Shown piece after piece: positions 9,318 through 18,415 of a DNA stretch of 64,000 nt; position 1 is the first letter of the stretch; the number at the start of each line of letters is the position of its first letter. The translations under genes and the position numbers were made by a program. The notes below the pieces were generated by a model, which saw nothing but the letters and a program-made list of their open reading frames with translations, made no database searches and was not told where the DNA came from. Source of the stretch: Flavobacterium sp. HJJ (GTDB lineage: Bacteria; Bacteroidota; Bacteroidia; Flavobacteriales; Flavobacteriaceae); assembly GCF_015351475.1 (NCBI RefSeq), contig NZ_JADKPR010000002.1:310001-374000 (forward strand), written 5' to 3'.

Positions 9318-10151
9318 TTAATTTGTTTGAATTGTTATTGGCAGGTTGTAAGAAGTTCGTACTGCTTTACCGTCAAGAATTCCTGGACTCCATTTGGTTT
9401 TTAATGATTTCAAAACGCGGATTGCTTCTGTTCCTAATCCGTAACCAGGATCTTTTAATACTTTAATGTCTGTCATGCTTCCGTCTTTCTCAATAACAAA
9501 AGAAACACTCACACGGATAACCATTTCGCTGTCCAGCTCTGGTTTTTCAAAATTATTGCCTACATAGGTATAAAACTTGTTGATTCCTCCTGGGAATTCA
9601 GGTTTTTTATCTAACACAGCGCTATTCATAATTGCATTGGTGGGTACGCTGGGAGCTTCGGCTCCTGTACCTGTTCCTGCTGAGGTTCCTGTGCCTACGC
9701 CTGTTCCGCCTGGAACTGCAGTACTGTTGTCAGTAGTGTTTTTGAGCTGTTCATTGGTGGCAATTGGCTCTATCGTTGCTTCTGTAGAGTGTGTAATTAT
9801 AGGGTTAATCAGCTGTTGATCGGTATTAATGTTTTGTGCAATTGGTTCTTCAACTGCAGGCATAGCAGCTTCTTCCGGTTTTGTTTCATTTGGTACAATA
9901 GGATCAACAAGGTCTACGACAACTATCGGTGGTAAGTCTGGGACTATATTAGTAATCGGGTTTCCTGGATTCAGATAATTATAAATCATTGGGATACTTA
10001 TTGCGGCTGTCAATAGCGATACTCCCATGAAGAGTGCAAAAAAGGTTGTTTTAGTGTTTTCCTGACGTAAATGATACGCGCCGTATTCTTTGTTTCTGTT
10101 TTCGAATACGATGTCAGTCCAGCTTGTTTCGTAGAGGTTTAGTTTAGACAT
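9318..10151 (-). CDS. Energy transducer TonB
   Basis: A 277-residue TonB-family protein. It has a cytoplasmic N-terminus (ENRNKEYGAYHLR, typical of Bacteroidota TonB), a transmembrane helix around residues 36-60, and a periplasmic linker rich in Pro, Glu and Thr. A Gly/Thr-rich stretch (about 145-165) precedes the C-terminal TonB domain (about 175-277). It would couple the proton motive force to outer-membrane TonB-dependent transporters. No exbB or exbD is adjacent, so it relies on a distant motor. It ends at a shared terminator with the M48 peptidase gene. Confidence 0.9.
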   Translation of the reverse strand: MSKLNLYETSWTDIVFENRNKEYGAYHLRQENTKTTFFALFMGVSLLTAAISIPMIYNYLNPGNPITNIVPDLPPIVVVDLVDPIVPNETKPEEAAMPAVEEPIAQNINTDQQLINPIITHSTEATIEPIATNEQLKNTTDNSTAVPGGTGVGTGTSAGTGTGAEAPSVPTNAIMNSAVLDKKPEFPGGINKFYTYVGNNFEKPELDSEMVIRVSVSFVIEKDGSMTDIKVLKDPGYGLGTEAIRVLKSLKTKWSPGILDGKAVRTSYNLPITIQTN

Positions 10152-10430
10152 AATTTATGGATTTAATGGTTAAAGTAGAGATTAAATCATAAGCTAAAGC
10201 GGTTTTTTATTTCTAACGCAAATAACAGGAATTTTAGTATGTGTGAATATAATTATTTTTAATAAAGTTGTTAAATAGGTATCGCTGTAAGTAAATATAG
10301 TAATATTTATTGAATATAACTATTGTTTTTTAACAAATTAATTCTGTTAATGTGAATTAATATGAAGTCTTATAATGGAAGGGAGTAAAGTATTTTTGGG
10401 ATAAAAATTCAGTAAACTATTTTGGTAAAA
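10152..10430. other. Intergenic region without a recognisable gene
   Basis: About 280 bp of AT-rich DNA lie between the tonB-like gene and the end of the sigma factor gene, both on the minus strand. It should contain the tonB promoter, but no clear TAnnTTTG box or hairpin could be picked out. Confidence 0.4.
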
Positions 10431-10982
10431 TTACCTTCTGTTCTGAATAATTTCTGAAAGTAATTTTTTGGCACGAAGCAGTTTGATTTTTACATTGCTC
10501 AAAGGTTCGTCAATTTTGTTCGCAATTTCCTGATAACTCATTTCCTGAAAATAGCGCAGTTGAATTACCTCCTGATAATGAGGTTTCAGTTCTTTGATAA
10601 ACCGCAATAGCTGTGACAGATTCTGCTCGGTAATTAATACATCTTCTGCCGATGGAGTAGTATCGGCAACATTATAGGCAGTCTGGTCTTCTTCGTCGGT
10701 AATTTCAATAAAAAGGCTCGATTTTTTTTTGCGGATCAAATCAATATGAACATTTTTTGCAATAGAAATTAACCAAGTGTTAAATTGGAATTCTGGGTTG
10801 TATGTAGCTATTTTGTCAAAGGCTTTAGAGAAAGTTTCAATGGTAATGTCTTCGGCTGTGGTTTCGTTTTCGGTTCGTTTCAGCATAAAACCGTAGACTT
10901 CATTCCAGTAGTAATCCAATAGAAAAGTAAAGGCAACCTGGTTTCCTTTCTTAGCTTTTTCTATTTGTTTGCTTATTTCCAA
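10431..10982 (-). CDS. ECF-type RNA polymerase sigma factor
   Basis: A 183-residue sigma-70 family protein with region 2 (about residues 20-85, including the AEDITIETFSKAF and FNTWLISIAKN helices) and region 4 (about 120-175, YQEVIQLRYFQEMSYQEIA followed by the recognition helix). Regions 1 and 3 are missing, as in ECF sigmas. The start is a TTG at 10982 that overlaps the end of the upstream glycosyltransferase gene by 10 bp; the next in-frame Met would remove region 2. No anti-sigma factor gene adjoins it, so how it is controlled is unclear. Confidence 0.9.
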   Translation of the reverse strand: MEISKQIEKAKKGNQVAFTFLLDYYWNEVYGFMLKRTENETTAEDITIETFSKAFDKIATYNPEFQFNTWLISIAKNVHIDLIRKKKSSLFIEITDEEDQTAYNVADTTPSAEDVLITEQNLSQLLRFIKELKPHYQEVIQLRYFQEMSYQEIANKIDEPLSNVKIKLLRAKKLLSEIIQNRR

Positions 10983-12079
10983 TGTGCAGGTTTTGAAAAA
11001 ATATTGGTTATGAAAACATTAATCTGAGTGAATATAAGTATAATTTCAATAATAGGATACCAATACATTACATCTTTTTCTTTTAATTTTCCAGAAGCAA
11101 AGCCAATGACAATCCAAGTAACTAAATATCTAAAGCCGATAAGGCTTAATACTAATATCCATTGAAATTGAAAAACCAATAATGCAATTGGTAACAGCAA
11201 GAATAATAATTGTGAAATAAAGAACAGTCCGAGCTGTATTTTGTCGAATGCTTTATAATATTTAGCAGTGGCAACATGCCTTCTTTTTTGAATAAACCAA
11301 TCTTTGTAACTGGTTTTTGGAGCTGAGTATGTAAAGCTGTCAGGTGAAAAACTAATACTTGTATTTTCTGAATTTGCAGCTTGGTTGATGAACAAGTCAT
11401 CATCCCCAGAACGAATCTGAATATGATCTATAAAACCGTTTACATTGAAAAACTCTTCTTTTTTGTAAGCTAAATTACGGCCCACACCCATATATGGCTT
11501 GCCTGTTTTTGCCCATGAAAAATACTGAAGAGCCGTAAGCAGCGTCTCAAAACGGATTATTTTGTTTAGAAAAGAATTGTTTATTTTTTCATATCCGCCG
11601 TAACCCAAAACAATGGTTTCTTCTTTGGTAAACTGTGCACTCATCGAAGTTATCCAGTCTTTGGAAGCTGGGTAACAGTCTGCATCTGTAAAGAGAAGAT
11701 ATTCTTTTTTGGCAGCTTTGATTCCTAATGTCAAGGCGTATTTTTTATTTCCCCAGAAAGCTTCGTTGTTTTTTACTTTAACTAATTTAATGTTAGGATA
11801 TGTTTTTTCAAATTCTTCAAAAATATCCAAAGTAGTATCGCTCGAAGCATCGTCAATCAAGACGATTTCGAAGTCGGGATAATTCTGTTCGGCCAATAAT
11901 GGAATATATTTAGCGACATTTTCCTCTTCGTTTTTGGCGCACACAATTACCGAAATTGGAATATTTGTAGGTTTAATTTCCTGTGCTCTGGCAAAAGAAA
12001 ACTTTGCAAAAACAATGAGATAATAAAAAAGCTGAACAGCAACAACAGCAATAAAAAAGTATAAAATAATGTTTAGCAT
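10973..12079 (-). CDS. Membrane-associated family 2 glycosyltransferase
   Basis: A 368-residue GT2 enzyme. An N-terminal transmembrane helix (residues 3-23) is followed by a GT-A domain with SVIVCAKNEEEN, LIDDASSD and the metal-binding FTDAD. An IQKRRH segment near residue 268 resembles the Q/RxxRW acceptor-site motif of processive GT2 enzymes. Two or three C-terminal transmembrane helices (about 280-355) follow. This layout is like that of enzymes making surface glycans or glycolipids. The substrate cannot be read from sequence. It overlaps the ECF sigma gene by 10 bp, so the two are translated from one mRNA. Confidence 0.85.
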   Translation of the reverse strand: MLNIILYFFIAVVAVQLFYYLIVFAKFSFARAQEIKPTNIPISVIVCAKNEEENVAKYIPLLAEQNYPDFEIVLIDDASSDTTLDIFEEFEKTYPNIKLVKVKNNEAFWGNKKYALTLGIKAAKKEYLLFTDADCYPASKDWITSMSAQFTKEETIVLGYGGYEKINNSFLNKIIRFETLLTALQYFSWAKTGKPYMGVGRNLAYKKEEFFNVNGFIDHIQIRSGDDDLFINQAANSENTSISFSPDSFTYSAPKTSYKDWFIQKRRHVATAKYYKAFDKIQLGLFFISQLLFLLLPIALLVFQFQWILVLSLIGFRYLVTWIVIGFASGKLKEKDVMYWYPIIEIILIFTQINVFITNIFSKPAHWK

Positions 12080-12152
12080 CTTTTATTTTTTGGCTTTTAA
12101 AACGATTACAAATGTAATTAGCAATTGTCAATTATCAATGTAAAATGACTAA

Positions 12153-12767
12153 TTACTTTCTCAATTTAGACATTTCTTTTGCTACAGCCTTAGATTGAGG
12201 TTTTTCTGTTTTTTTCAATTCCGAAATAATATTAGAATAATTTTTATCATCTCTATTTTGTGACATTTTATTTTTGGCCTGTATCTCTTCAATTTTAATT
12301 TCAAATGCCACAATGCCTCGTGTCTGCATTATTGTTTTCTTGGATAATTCCGAAACTCGGACTGGACATTTGGAGTTTTGCTCGTATTTGTCTACCAATT
12401 TCGTTAAAGAATCGATTACTTCATCTCCTTCTATGATTTTGATTTTTCCATAAACATGTACTGCTGAATAATTCCAAGTGGGAACATTTTCGTGATCGTA
12501 CCAAGACGAAGATATGTAAGCGTGAGCTCCTGTAAACACTGCCAAAACTTCATCGTTTGATTCAAAAGCAGTCCATTGCGGATTTTCTTTTGAAATATGA
12601 CCGTGCAGAATTTCTTCTCCGTTTTTGTTGTAATCCAATTCTAAGGGAATATGCGTGGCAAATAATTTCCCATTGGTTTGATTGATGAGAAGTCCAAATG
12701 CATTTTCTTTTAGAAATTTTCGAATGGAGTCTTTGTCTTCGTTCTTGAATATATCCGGGTTGTACAT
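12153..12767 (-). CDS. PaiB-type FMN-binding protein
   Basis: A 204-residue member of the FMN-binding negative transcriptional regulator family (PaiB of Bacillus). The split-barrel flavin fold is indicated by the conserved THIPLEL block, the GHISKENPQW region and the SSWYDHENVPTWNYSAVHVYG signature. In Bacillus, PaiB acts with the acetyltransferase PaiA in control of sporulation and protease genes; here a GNAT acetyltransferase gene lies 11 bp upstream on the same strand. The C-terminus (residues 165-204) is a lysine-rich extension. Whether it binds DNA is uncertain; a pyridoxamine-oxidase-like redox role is equally possible. Confidence 0.85.
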   Translation of the reverse strand: MYNPDIFKNEDKDSIRKFLKENAFGLLINQTNGKLFATHIPLELDYNKNGEEILHGHISKENPQWTAFESNDEVLAVFTGAHAYISSSWYDHENVPTWNYSAVHVYGKIKIIEGDEVIDSLTKLVDKYEQNSKCPVRVSELSKKTIMQTRGIVAFEIKIEEIQAKNKMSQNRDDKNYSNIISELKKTEKPQSKAVAKEMSKLRK

Positions 12768-12778
12768 TTTTTAAAATT

Positions 12779-13225
12779 TTAGAGTGTTTTTTGAAAGCAA
12801 ACAGCATCTAAACGGTTTGCGTATTTGCCGTAGTTAGGTATTCTTCTATAGTTTGATTTCAAGTAAAAGGAACAGGCTTCTTGGTTTTTTACACGTGTTT
12901 CCAATACTAATTCTTCATAATGCTGCTCTTTTGCTTTCGACTCCAAAAATGATAAAATGGCTTGTCCGATATTTTTCCCAGGGTATTTGGCAAACATTCG
13001 TTTTACTTCTCCAGCTTTTTCTGAAAGCGGTCTAATCGCTCCGCATCCCACAATCTCAGTGTTTAATACTGCTACGACAAATACATGTTTTGGATTGTCA
13101 GATTCCCAATCCGTAAATGAGTTTTTGCCGTCACTGCCAAAGCGCTCATAAAGATTTTGCGATAATTCCTCTATTATTGCGAAAGCTTCGGGGGCATTTG
13201 GATCTGAAATTTTGATTGTCAGCAT
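12779..13225 (-). CDS. GNAT family N-acetyltransferase
   Basis: A 148-residue acetyltransferase with the GNAT core: VGCGAIRPL (beta-4), GEVKRMFAKYPGKNIGQAIL forming the acetyl-CoA loop, and ACSFYLKSNYRRI near the C-terminus. The pyrophosphate loop reads KYPGKNIG, a variant of Q/RxxGxG/A. It lies 11 bp upstream of the PaiB-like gene, a pairing that recalls paiAB. The substrate is unknown. The ATG is clear. Confidence 0.85.
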   Translation of the reverse strand: MLTIKISDPNAPEAFAIIEELSQNLYERFGSDGKNSFTDWESDNPKHVFVVAVLNTEIVGCGAIRPLSEKAGEVKRMFAKYPGKNIGQAILSFLESKAKEQHYEELVLETRVKNQEACSFYLKSNYRRIPNYGKYANRLDAVCFQKTL

Positions 13226-13250
13226 TTTTTTGGACGAAATTTTTTTAGTG

Positions 13251-14264
13251 CTAAATTATATTTACTTCCGCTTCAATATGAATGCCGAAGGTTTCAAAAA
13301 CGGTTTCCTGAACAGTTTTGGAAACATTCAAGATTTCCTGCCCCGTTGCGCCTCCGTAGTTTACTAAAACCAATGCCTGATTTTTGTGAACTCCAGCATC
13401 GCCAAAACGTTTTCCTTTTAAACCAGCCTGTTCAATCAGCCAGCCTGCAGGAACTTTGACTTCGGTTTCGGAAATGTCAAAGAATCGCATTTCAGGGAAT
13501 TTCTGGTGTATTGGTTCAAAATCGGATTTTAAAAGTATCGGATTTTTGAAAAAACTACCACTGTTTCCTAATTCGGCTGGGTCGGGTAGTTTGCTTTTGC
13601 GAATGGCAATCACGGCGTTACTTACGTCTTTTAGACCGGGAGATGTGATGTTGTTTTTGGCCAGTTCGGCGAGAATGTCACCGTAGGATGTATTTATTTT
13701 ATGGTTTTGTTTCGTTAGTTTGAAAATAACAGAGGTTATGATGTATTGGTCTTTTACCTCGTTTTTAAAAATACTTTCTCGGTATCCGAAATTACATTCT
13801 TCCTTGGTAAAAGTTTTTATTTCCTGAGTTTCGATATGTATTGCTTCGCACGAAACAAAAGTGTCTTTGATTTCTGTGCCATAAGCACCAATGTTTTGAA
13901 CGGGCGTTGTCCCAACATTTCCCGGAATAAGTGACATGTTTTCGAGTCCTCCAAAATTTTGTTCAATGTTCCAAAGCACAAATTGATGCCAGTTTTCACC
14001 AGCTTGTCCTTCGATCCAAACGAAATCAGCATCTTGTTTTATTATTTTTTTTCCTTTTAAATCAATGTGGATTACAAGCGCTTCGATATTTTTTGTCAAA
14101 AGCATATTGCTTCCTCCGCCAAGGATGAATTTTTTTTTGTTTTTATTTTGTTCCAAAATACTTTTCAATTCTGCTAAGCTGTGGACGGCGACAAATTGTT
14201 CGGCTTTGGCTTCAATGCCAAATGTATTGTAGTTTTTTAAAGAAAAATCATTTAAAATTTTCAT
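13251..14264 (-). CDS. murB: UDP-N-acetylmuramate dehydrogenase
   Basis: A 337-residue MurB that reduces UDP-GlcNAc-enolpyruvate to UDP-MurNAc with NADPH, using FAD. The FAD-binding PCMH-type domain shows LGGGSNML and IPGNVGTTPVQNIGAYG. The catalytic serine is in GNSGSFFKNP. The C-terminal GWLIEQAGLKG and GDAGVHKNQALVLVNYG blocks are intact. The length matches the E. coli (type I) enzyme. It precedes the DUF2461 and rhodanese-thioredoxin genes in reverse order on the same strand, with short spacers. Confidence 0.96.
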   Translation of the reverse strand: MKILNDFSLKNYNTFGIEAKAEQFVAVHSLAELKSILEQNKNKKKFILGGGSNMLLTKNIEALVIHIDLKGKKIIKQDADFVWIEGQAGENWHQFVLWNIEQNFGGLENMSLIPGNVGTTPVQNIGAYGTEIKDTFVSCEAIHIETQEIKTFTKEECNFGYRESIFKNEVKDQYIITSVIFKLTKQNHKINTSYGDILAELAKNNITSPGLKDVSNAVIAIRKSKLPDPAELGNSGSFFKNPILLKSDFEPIHQKFPEMRFFDISETEVKVPAGWLIEQAGLKGKRFGDAGVHKNQALVLVNYGGATGQEILNVSKTVQETVFETFGIHIEAEVNII

Positions 14265-14300
14265 TAAGAATTGGATTTAAGAGTGTTTTGCTTTTGGGAA

Positions 14301-14972
14301 TTATTCAGTGTATAAAGCTCTTTCGATAAAATTATTGAAAGGTTTTAAGGCTAGCATTTTTTCTGCCATTGTCGCAACAAAATCTTTTTGTGTAACCAAT
14401 TTGGTATCGAATGACTGCGTTGCCGTAAAGCTTTTTAATTTCAAAAATTCAATCGCTGGATCTTCTTTGTCGTAGCCTTTTGGCGGATTTTTTAAAGTCG
14501 AATTTTCGTCTCTGTTTAGACTTTGGTAAACGGACTGGAATTTTTTGTCGTTCAGGATTTCGACCAGATCATCATAGAAAAAATGGATTTCTTTCCTGAT
14601 TTTTTGAAGCTGATCCGGCTGAGGGCAATACATTCCGCCGCCAACAAAACATTTTCCGTTTTCTATATGAAGATAATAACCCGAAGCTTCGGTGTGTTTT
14701 GAGCCTGCAGAAATCCAGATTCCCAAATTTGTTTTGTAAGGAGATTTGTCTTTGGAAAAACGAACGTCGCGGTTAATTCTGAAAACGCAGTTTTTGACTT
14801 CCAGCATTTCCAGCGAAGAATCAAGGGGTTTCAATGTGTCGAGTAAAGAAGCAACCAGTTGATGGTAGTCTTTTTTTACGGCTTCATAGCGTTTTTTATT
14901 TTCGAGAAACCAATCACGGTTGTTGTTGGCTTTTAAATCTTCGAGGAATTGTAAGGTGTCTTTTGAGAGCAT
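14301..14972 (-). CDS. DUF2461 family protein
   Basis: A 223-residue protein of the DUF2461 (TIGR02453) family, recognisable from LEDLKANNNRDWFLENKKRYE at the start, the FRINRDVRFSKDKSPYKTN block and the GGGMYCP segment. No biochemical function is established for the family. It sits 7 bp downstream of the rhodanese-thioredoxin gene and 36 bp upstream of murB, so the three are probably one transcript. Confidence 0.85.
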   Translation of the reverse strand: MLSKDTLQFLEDLKANNNRDWFLENKKRYEAVKKDYHQLVASLLDTLKPLDSSLEMLEVKNCVFRINRDVRFSKDKSPYKTNLGIWISAGSKHTEASGYYLHIENGKCFVGGGMYCPQPDQLQKIRKEIHFFYDDLVEILNDKKFQSVYQSLNRDENSTLKNPPKGYDKEDPAIEFLKLKSFTATQSFDTKLVTQKDFVATMAEKMLALKPFNNFIERALYTE

Positions 14973-14979
14973 GGCCTGA

Positions 14980-15678
14980 TTATTGTAATTGGGTTTTTAA
15001 TTCTTCTTCACTCACGAATCCTGATTTTTGCCACTTTACGGCTTGTTTTTCGTATGAAAGCAGAGTAGGAAGTTCACTGATTTTTAGTTCCTGCATAATG
15101 GTTTTGTTTTCGTCGGCATTCAGGCGGATGATGGTTACTTTATCGGCCATTTCTTTCTGCATTTTTAGAATGTAAGGCTCCATTTTTTTGCAGGGAGCAC
15201 ACCAAGGTGCATAAAAGTTTACTACTATTTTTTTATCGGATTTTAACAGTTCAGCATATTCCTGACTGCAGATACCGATGATTTTGGTGTCTGGTTTTGC
15301 CAGTCCTGCAGCTTCCCATTTGAGCATTCCGCCGTCAAGATTGTAAATAGAGGTAAAACCCAGTTCGGCTAGTTTTGCAGATGCTTTTGCACTTCTTCCG
15401 CCGCTTTTGCAGTATACAAACACGGGTTTTGTTTTGTCGTATTTATCTGTTTTTAAAACAAAAGTGCTGCTGAGAAAGTCAACATTATCTGAGTTTTCAA
15501 TATGTCCTTTTGCATATTCATCGGGTGTGCGGACGTCCAGAATTTGTGCGTTTGGAGTGGCTTTTATTTTTTCAGAATAAGAGGTAACATCAATGGTTTT
15601 AACATTTGTCGATGTTTGTCCGCTGCAGGAGAAAACAATGAAGGATATGATGAATAAATAGAGTTGTTTGATTTTCAT
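14980..15678 (-). CDS. Rhodanese-thioredoxin fusion lipoprotein
   Basis: A 232-residue predicted lipoprotein with a lipobox ending at Cys18 (IVFSC). Residues 25-125 form a rhodanese domain with active-site Cys90 in VYCKSGGRS. Residues 135-232 form a thioredoxin domain with WCAPC (Cys160 and Cys163). The joining of a sulfurtransferase and a dithiol-disulfide oxidoreductase in one envelope-anchored chain suggests thiol or persulfide handling in the periplasm; the actual substrate is unknown. It is the first gene of a minus-strand set leading to DUF2461 and murB. Confidence 0.88.
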   Translation of the reverse strand: MKIKQLYLFIISFIVFSCSGQTSTNVKTIDVTSYSEKIKATPNAQILDVRTPDEYAKGHIENSDNVDFLSSTFVLKTDKYDKTKPVFVYCKSGGRSAKASAKLAELGFTSIYNLDGGMLKWEAAGLAKPDTKIIGICSQEYAELLKSDKKIVVNFYAPWCAPCKKMEPYILKMQKEMADKVTIIRLNADENKTIMQELKISELPTLLSYEKQAVKWQKSGFVSEEELKTQLQ

Positions 15679-15776
15679 TGGAAATTAGTATTAATTGATG
15701 TAAAATTAAGCAATTTTTGCCTTTTTGAATCTTTAAGGAATCTCAAATCACAAATTGAAAATAGCGAAGCTCTGAA

Positions 15777-16780
15777 TTAGTTGTTTTCTTTCTGTTCCAA
15801 TTCTTTTTTGATTAATTCTTCCAATTGGTTTTTGGGCAATAATAACTGATATTCAGCTACGCCAATCGGTTTGTTGATGTCTTGGAGTGCAATTTCTACA
15901 TCTAGATGATTTTTGTCGGCACACAAAATAATTCCGATGGGCTGATTTTCATCAGTTTTTCGTTCAAATTTGTCTAGCAGGGTTAAATAGAAATTCATTT
16001 TTCCGATATATTCAGGTTGAAATTCACCAATTTTTAGTTCAATGGCTACAAGTGATTTCAAGTCCCGATGAAAGAATAGCATATCTACAAAATATTCTTT
16101 CTCATTATATTCCAAACGATATTGATTGCCAATAAATGAAAAACCTTTGCCGAGTTCTAAAATAAATTGTTTTATTTTTTCGACTAGCCGATTTTCCAAT
16201 TCTCGTTCTTTTAGGCTTTTTGTAATGCCCAAGAAACCTAAATTGTAACTGCTTTTTAGTATTTCGTTTGCATATTCTGCTATATTTTCGGGTAATGTTT
16301 CTTTAAAATTATGACTTTTTTCAATTGTATTTTCTTGAAGATAGGCTTTGGCTTTGATATAGTTTAGTAAAATATCTCTCGTCCAAGCATTCCCACTGTT
16401 TTTGATGCGTAAAACAAAGCTTCTTCGTCAGAGTTTGTTTTGCTTATTATAAGTAAAATATGACGCCAAGGCAAAACTGCAACGCTGCGTTGCAGTTTTT
16501 CATTTGCATTATAAAACCGATCATAAAACTTCTTCATATTCCACAAATTTCGTGGTGATAGCCCTATTTCAGGGAACTCTTTTTTAAGATCTGCAGATAG
16601 TTTTAAAATTATATTATTGCCATAGGATGATGCCTGCACTTTTTCGGAGAGTAATTGACCAATATTCCAATATACTGAAATAGTTCCTTGATTTATTTTG
16701 ATGGCAATATTTTTTCTGGCTGTATTTATTTGAGAAATGCAACTGTTTAAAATTTCATTATATACTATTGTTTTATCCAT
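15777..16780 (-). pseudogene. YhcG/DUF1016-type PDDEXK nuclease gene, frameshifted
   Basis: Two reading frames together make one full-length protein. The N-terminal DUF1016 domain (MDKTIVYNEIL through SPRNLWNMKKFY) is read from 16780. The C-terminal PDDEXK domain ends at 15777, with YFVDMLFFHRDLKSLVAIELK holding the D...E.K nuclease residues. The frame breaks in a run of five T (16399-16403; A on the coding strand). With one more base the sequence reads on as NSGNAWTRDILLNYIK with no stop until 15777. The domain is intact apart from this slip, so the break is recent, a sequencing error, or a programmed slip. Members of this family occur with restriction-modification and defence genes, but none is adjacent. 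Confidence 0.8.
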
Positions 16781-16855
16781 AGCTGTATTTTGTAATTGCA
16801 GTATTTTCTTTCTTAAGGGTAACTCTAATATACCAATTTTTTTCTAAATTTTCAA

Positions 16856-17935
16856 TCACAAATTAAAAATCGTATAACTCTGCATCGTCGATTTTACAAT
16901 GGCTTCTGTACGTTCAGGGTGAGTGTCGGAGATGAAAAGCTGTCCAAAAGTATCATTGTTTACCATTTCGATGATTTTGGAAACGCGGGTTTCGTCGAGT
17001 TTGTCGAAGATGTCATCAAAAAGCAGAATGGGTTTTACACCGCTTTGTTTTTTCAGGAATTCGAACTGAGCGAGTTTTAAGGCTATCAAAAATGATTTCT
17101 GCTGGCCTTGGGAACCGAATTTCTTGATGGGATGATTGTCAATTTCAAAAGAAAGATCATCCTTGTGGACTCCCATGCTCGTGTATTGCAGTATCCGGTC
17201 TTTGCTGATGCTTTGCTGCAATAGCGTCAATAAATCATTTTCGAATAAATGACTTTCGTAAATGATTTGAACCGATTCCTCTGAGCCTGTGATGTTGTGA
17301 TGATGAAAGTTGAAAATAGGAATAAACTCGGCTATGAATGCTTTTCTTTTTTCGAAAATGGATTGGCCAAATTCGGTTAGCTGTTCATTATATATAGACA
17401 AGGTGTCGTTGTCGTAAGTGTGGTTCAGGGCAAAGTATTTCAGCAGGGCGTTGCGCTGGCTCATTACTTTTTGGTACTGAATGAGCTGCTGCAGGTAGTG
17501 CGGATCCAATTGGGATATTACGCTGTCCATAAACTTTCTGCGGGTTTCGCTTCCTTCAACGATTAAATCTCTGTCGGCAGGCGAGATAATAACTAGTGGA
17601 ATAAAACCGATGTGATCCGAGAATTTATCGTAGGCTTTTCCGTTGCGTTTGAGGACTTTTTTCTGGCCTTTTTTGAGACTGCATACAATCTGTTCGGTTC
17701 TTTCGTTTTTTTCGAACTCAGCGTCAATCACGAAAAATTCTTCGCCGTGCTTGATGTTTTGAACGGCAAGCGGATTGAAATAGCTTTTTCCGTAAGACAA
17801 ATGATAAATGGCATCCAGTACGTTTGTTTTTCCGATGCCGTTTTTGCCTACAAAACAATTGATTTTGCCGTCAAATTCGAAATTGGCTTCGGAAAAGTTT
17901 TTGTAATTGAATAAGGATATTTTTTTTAAATACAT
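16856..17935 (-). CDS. recF: DNA replication and repair protein RecF
   Basis: A 359-residue SMC-like ATPase that loads RecA at gaps with RecO and RecR. The Walker A is GKNGIGKTN (30-38), the ABC signature region is [17 protein letters not shown], and the Walker B is [13 protein letters not shown]. The [10 protein letters not shown] start is typical of RecF. It stands alone here, well away from dnaA, as is common in Bacteroidota. It is divergent from the TPR membrane protein gene, with about 480 bp between them. Confidence 0.95.
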   Translation of the reverse strand: MYLKKISLFNYKNFSEANFEFDGKINCFVGKNGIGKTNVLDAIYHLSYGKSYFNPLAVQNIKHGEEFFVIDAEFEKNERTEQIVCSLKKGQKKVLKRNGKAYDKFSDHIGFIPLVIISPADRDLIVEGSETRRKFMDSVISQLDPHYLQQLIQYQKVMSQRNALLKYFALNHTYDNDTLSIYNEQLTEFGQSIFEKRKAFIAEFIPIFNFHHHNITGSEESVQIIYESHLFENDLLTLLQQSISKDRILQYTSMGVHKDDLSFEIDNHPIKKFGSQGQQKSFLIALKLAQFEFLKKQSGVKPILLFDDIFDKLDETRVSKIIEMVNNDTFGQLFISDTHPERTEAIVKSTMQSYTIFNL

Positions 17936-18139
17936 CTGAATGTCTTACTGGAATTTTTGCCTTTGAAGCCTTTTTTTGGATGGTTTCTTAGAGGGCGCAA
18001 ATTATCGAAAATTATCGAGATATTTAAAGAGGGAATTGATTTAAGATTTTCGATTAGCGATTTTTGATTTAAGATTTGATGCTGTACTGTATTAACTTCC
18101 TAAAAACTAAATTCTTCTGTCTGCAATCTAGATTTTTCT

Positions 18140-18230
18140 GTCACGTCCGCTCGCTCGGTGAGGGATTAGGAATAAGCTGCCGAAGCAGCATGGATAGCCC
18201 GACCGAGTTGAGGAAAGGGGCTGTGTAATC
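18140..18230. repeat. GC-rich palindromic intergenic element
   Basis: The base composition jumps well above the surroundings. Nested pairing is visible: an inner hairpin gctgc (18176-18180), cgaa loop, gcagc (18185-18189), enclosed by ctcggt (18154-18159) pairing with accgag (18202-18207). The GGATAGCCCGAC stretch resembles elements I recall from intergenic regions of Bacteroidota genomes, but this is memory rather than a search result. It could be a REP-like repeat or a degenerate structured RNA. Confidence 0.4.
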
Positions 18231-18383
18231 ATTACCATAAGTAAACCTCTTTTTTCAATGGGGGCACGCCCTTATTATTTGGATTATTGGGGTGGTTTTT
18301 TGGATGAAAATTGCGATGAGAATATTTTTTTTCAATTTTTAATATAAAATCGATTTTTTTTACGTGCATTACAATAAAAATTT

Positions 18384-18391
18384 TATTTTTG
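18384..18391 (+). promoter_or_regulatory. Probable -7 promoter box for the TPR membrane protein gene
   Basis: TATTTTTG matches TAnnTTTG, 24 bp before the ATG at 18416. The -33 position has no clear TTG. Confidence 0.45.
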
Positions 18392-18415
18392 CCGTTCACT
18401 AAATTAAATTTTTAA

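Larger units (their letters stand above)
17936..18415. other. 480-bp intergenic region with repeats, no gene seen
   Basis: The recF end holds short near-repeats (aattatcga twice near 18000-18018; a 12-mer gatttaagattt at 18038-18049 and 18066-18077). The middle holds a GC-richer structured element (18140-18230). The right end holds the promoter of the TPR gene. No reading frame with coding character was found. Confidence 0.6.

Noticed and set aside
15777..16232. Separate small nuclease gene starting at TTG 16232
   Set aside because: The same frame runs unbroken back to about 16400 and encodes the rest of the YhcG family, so it is the second half of a frameshifted gene.
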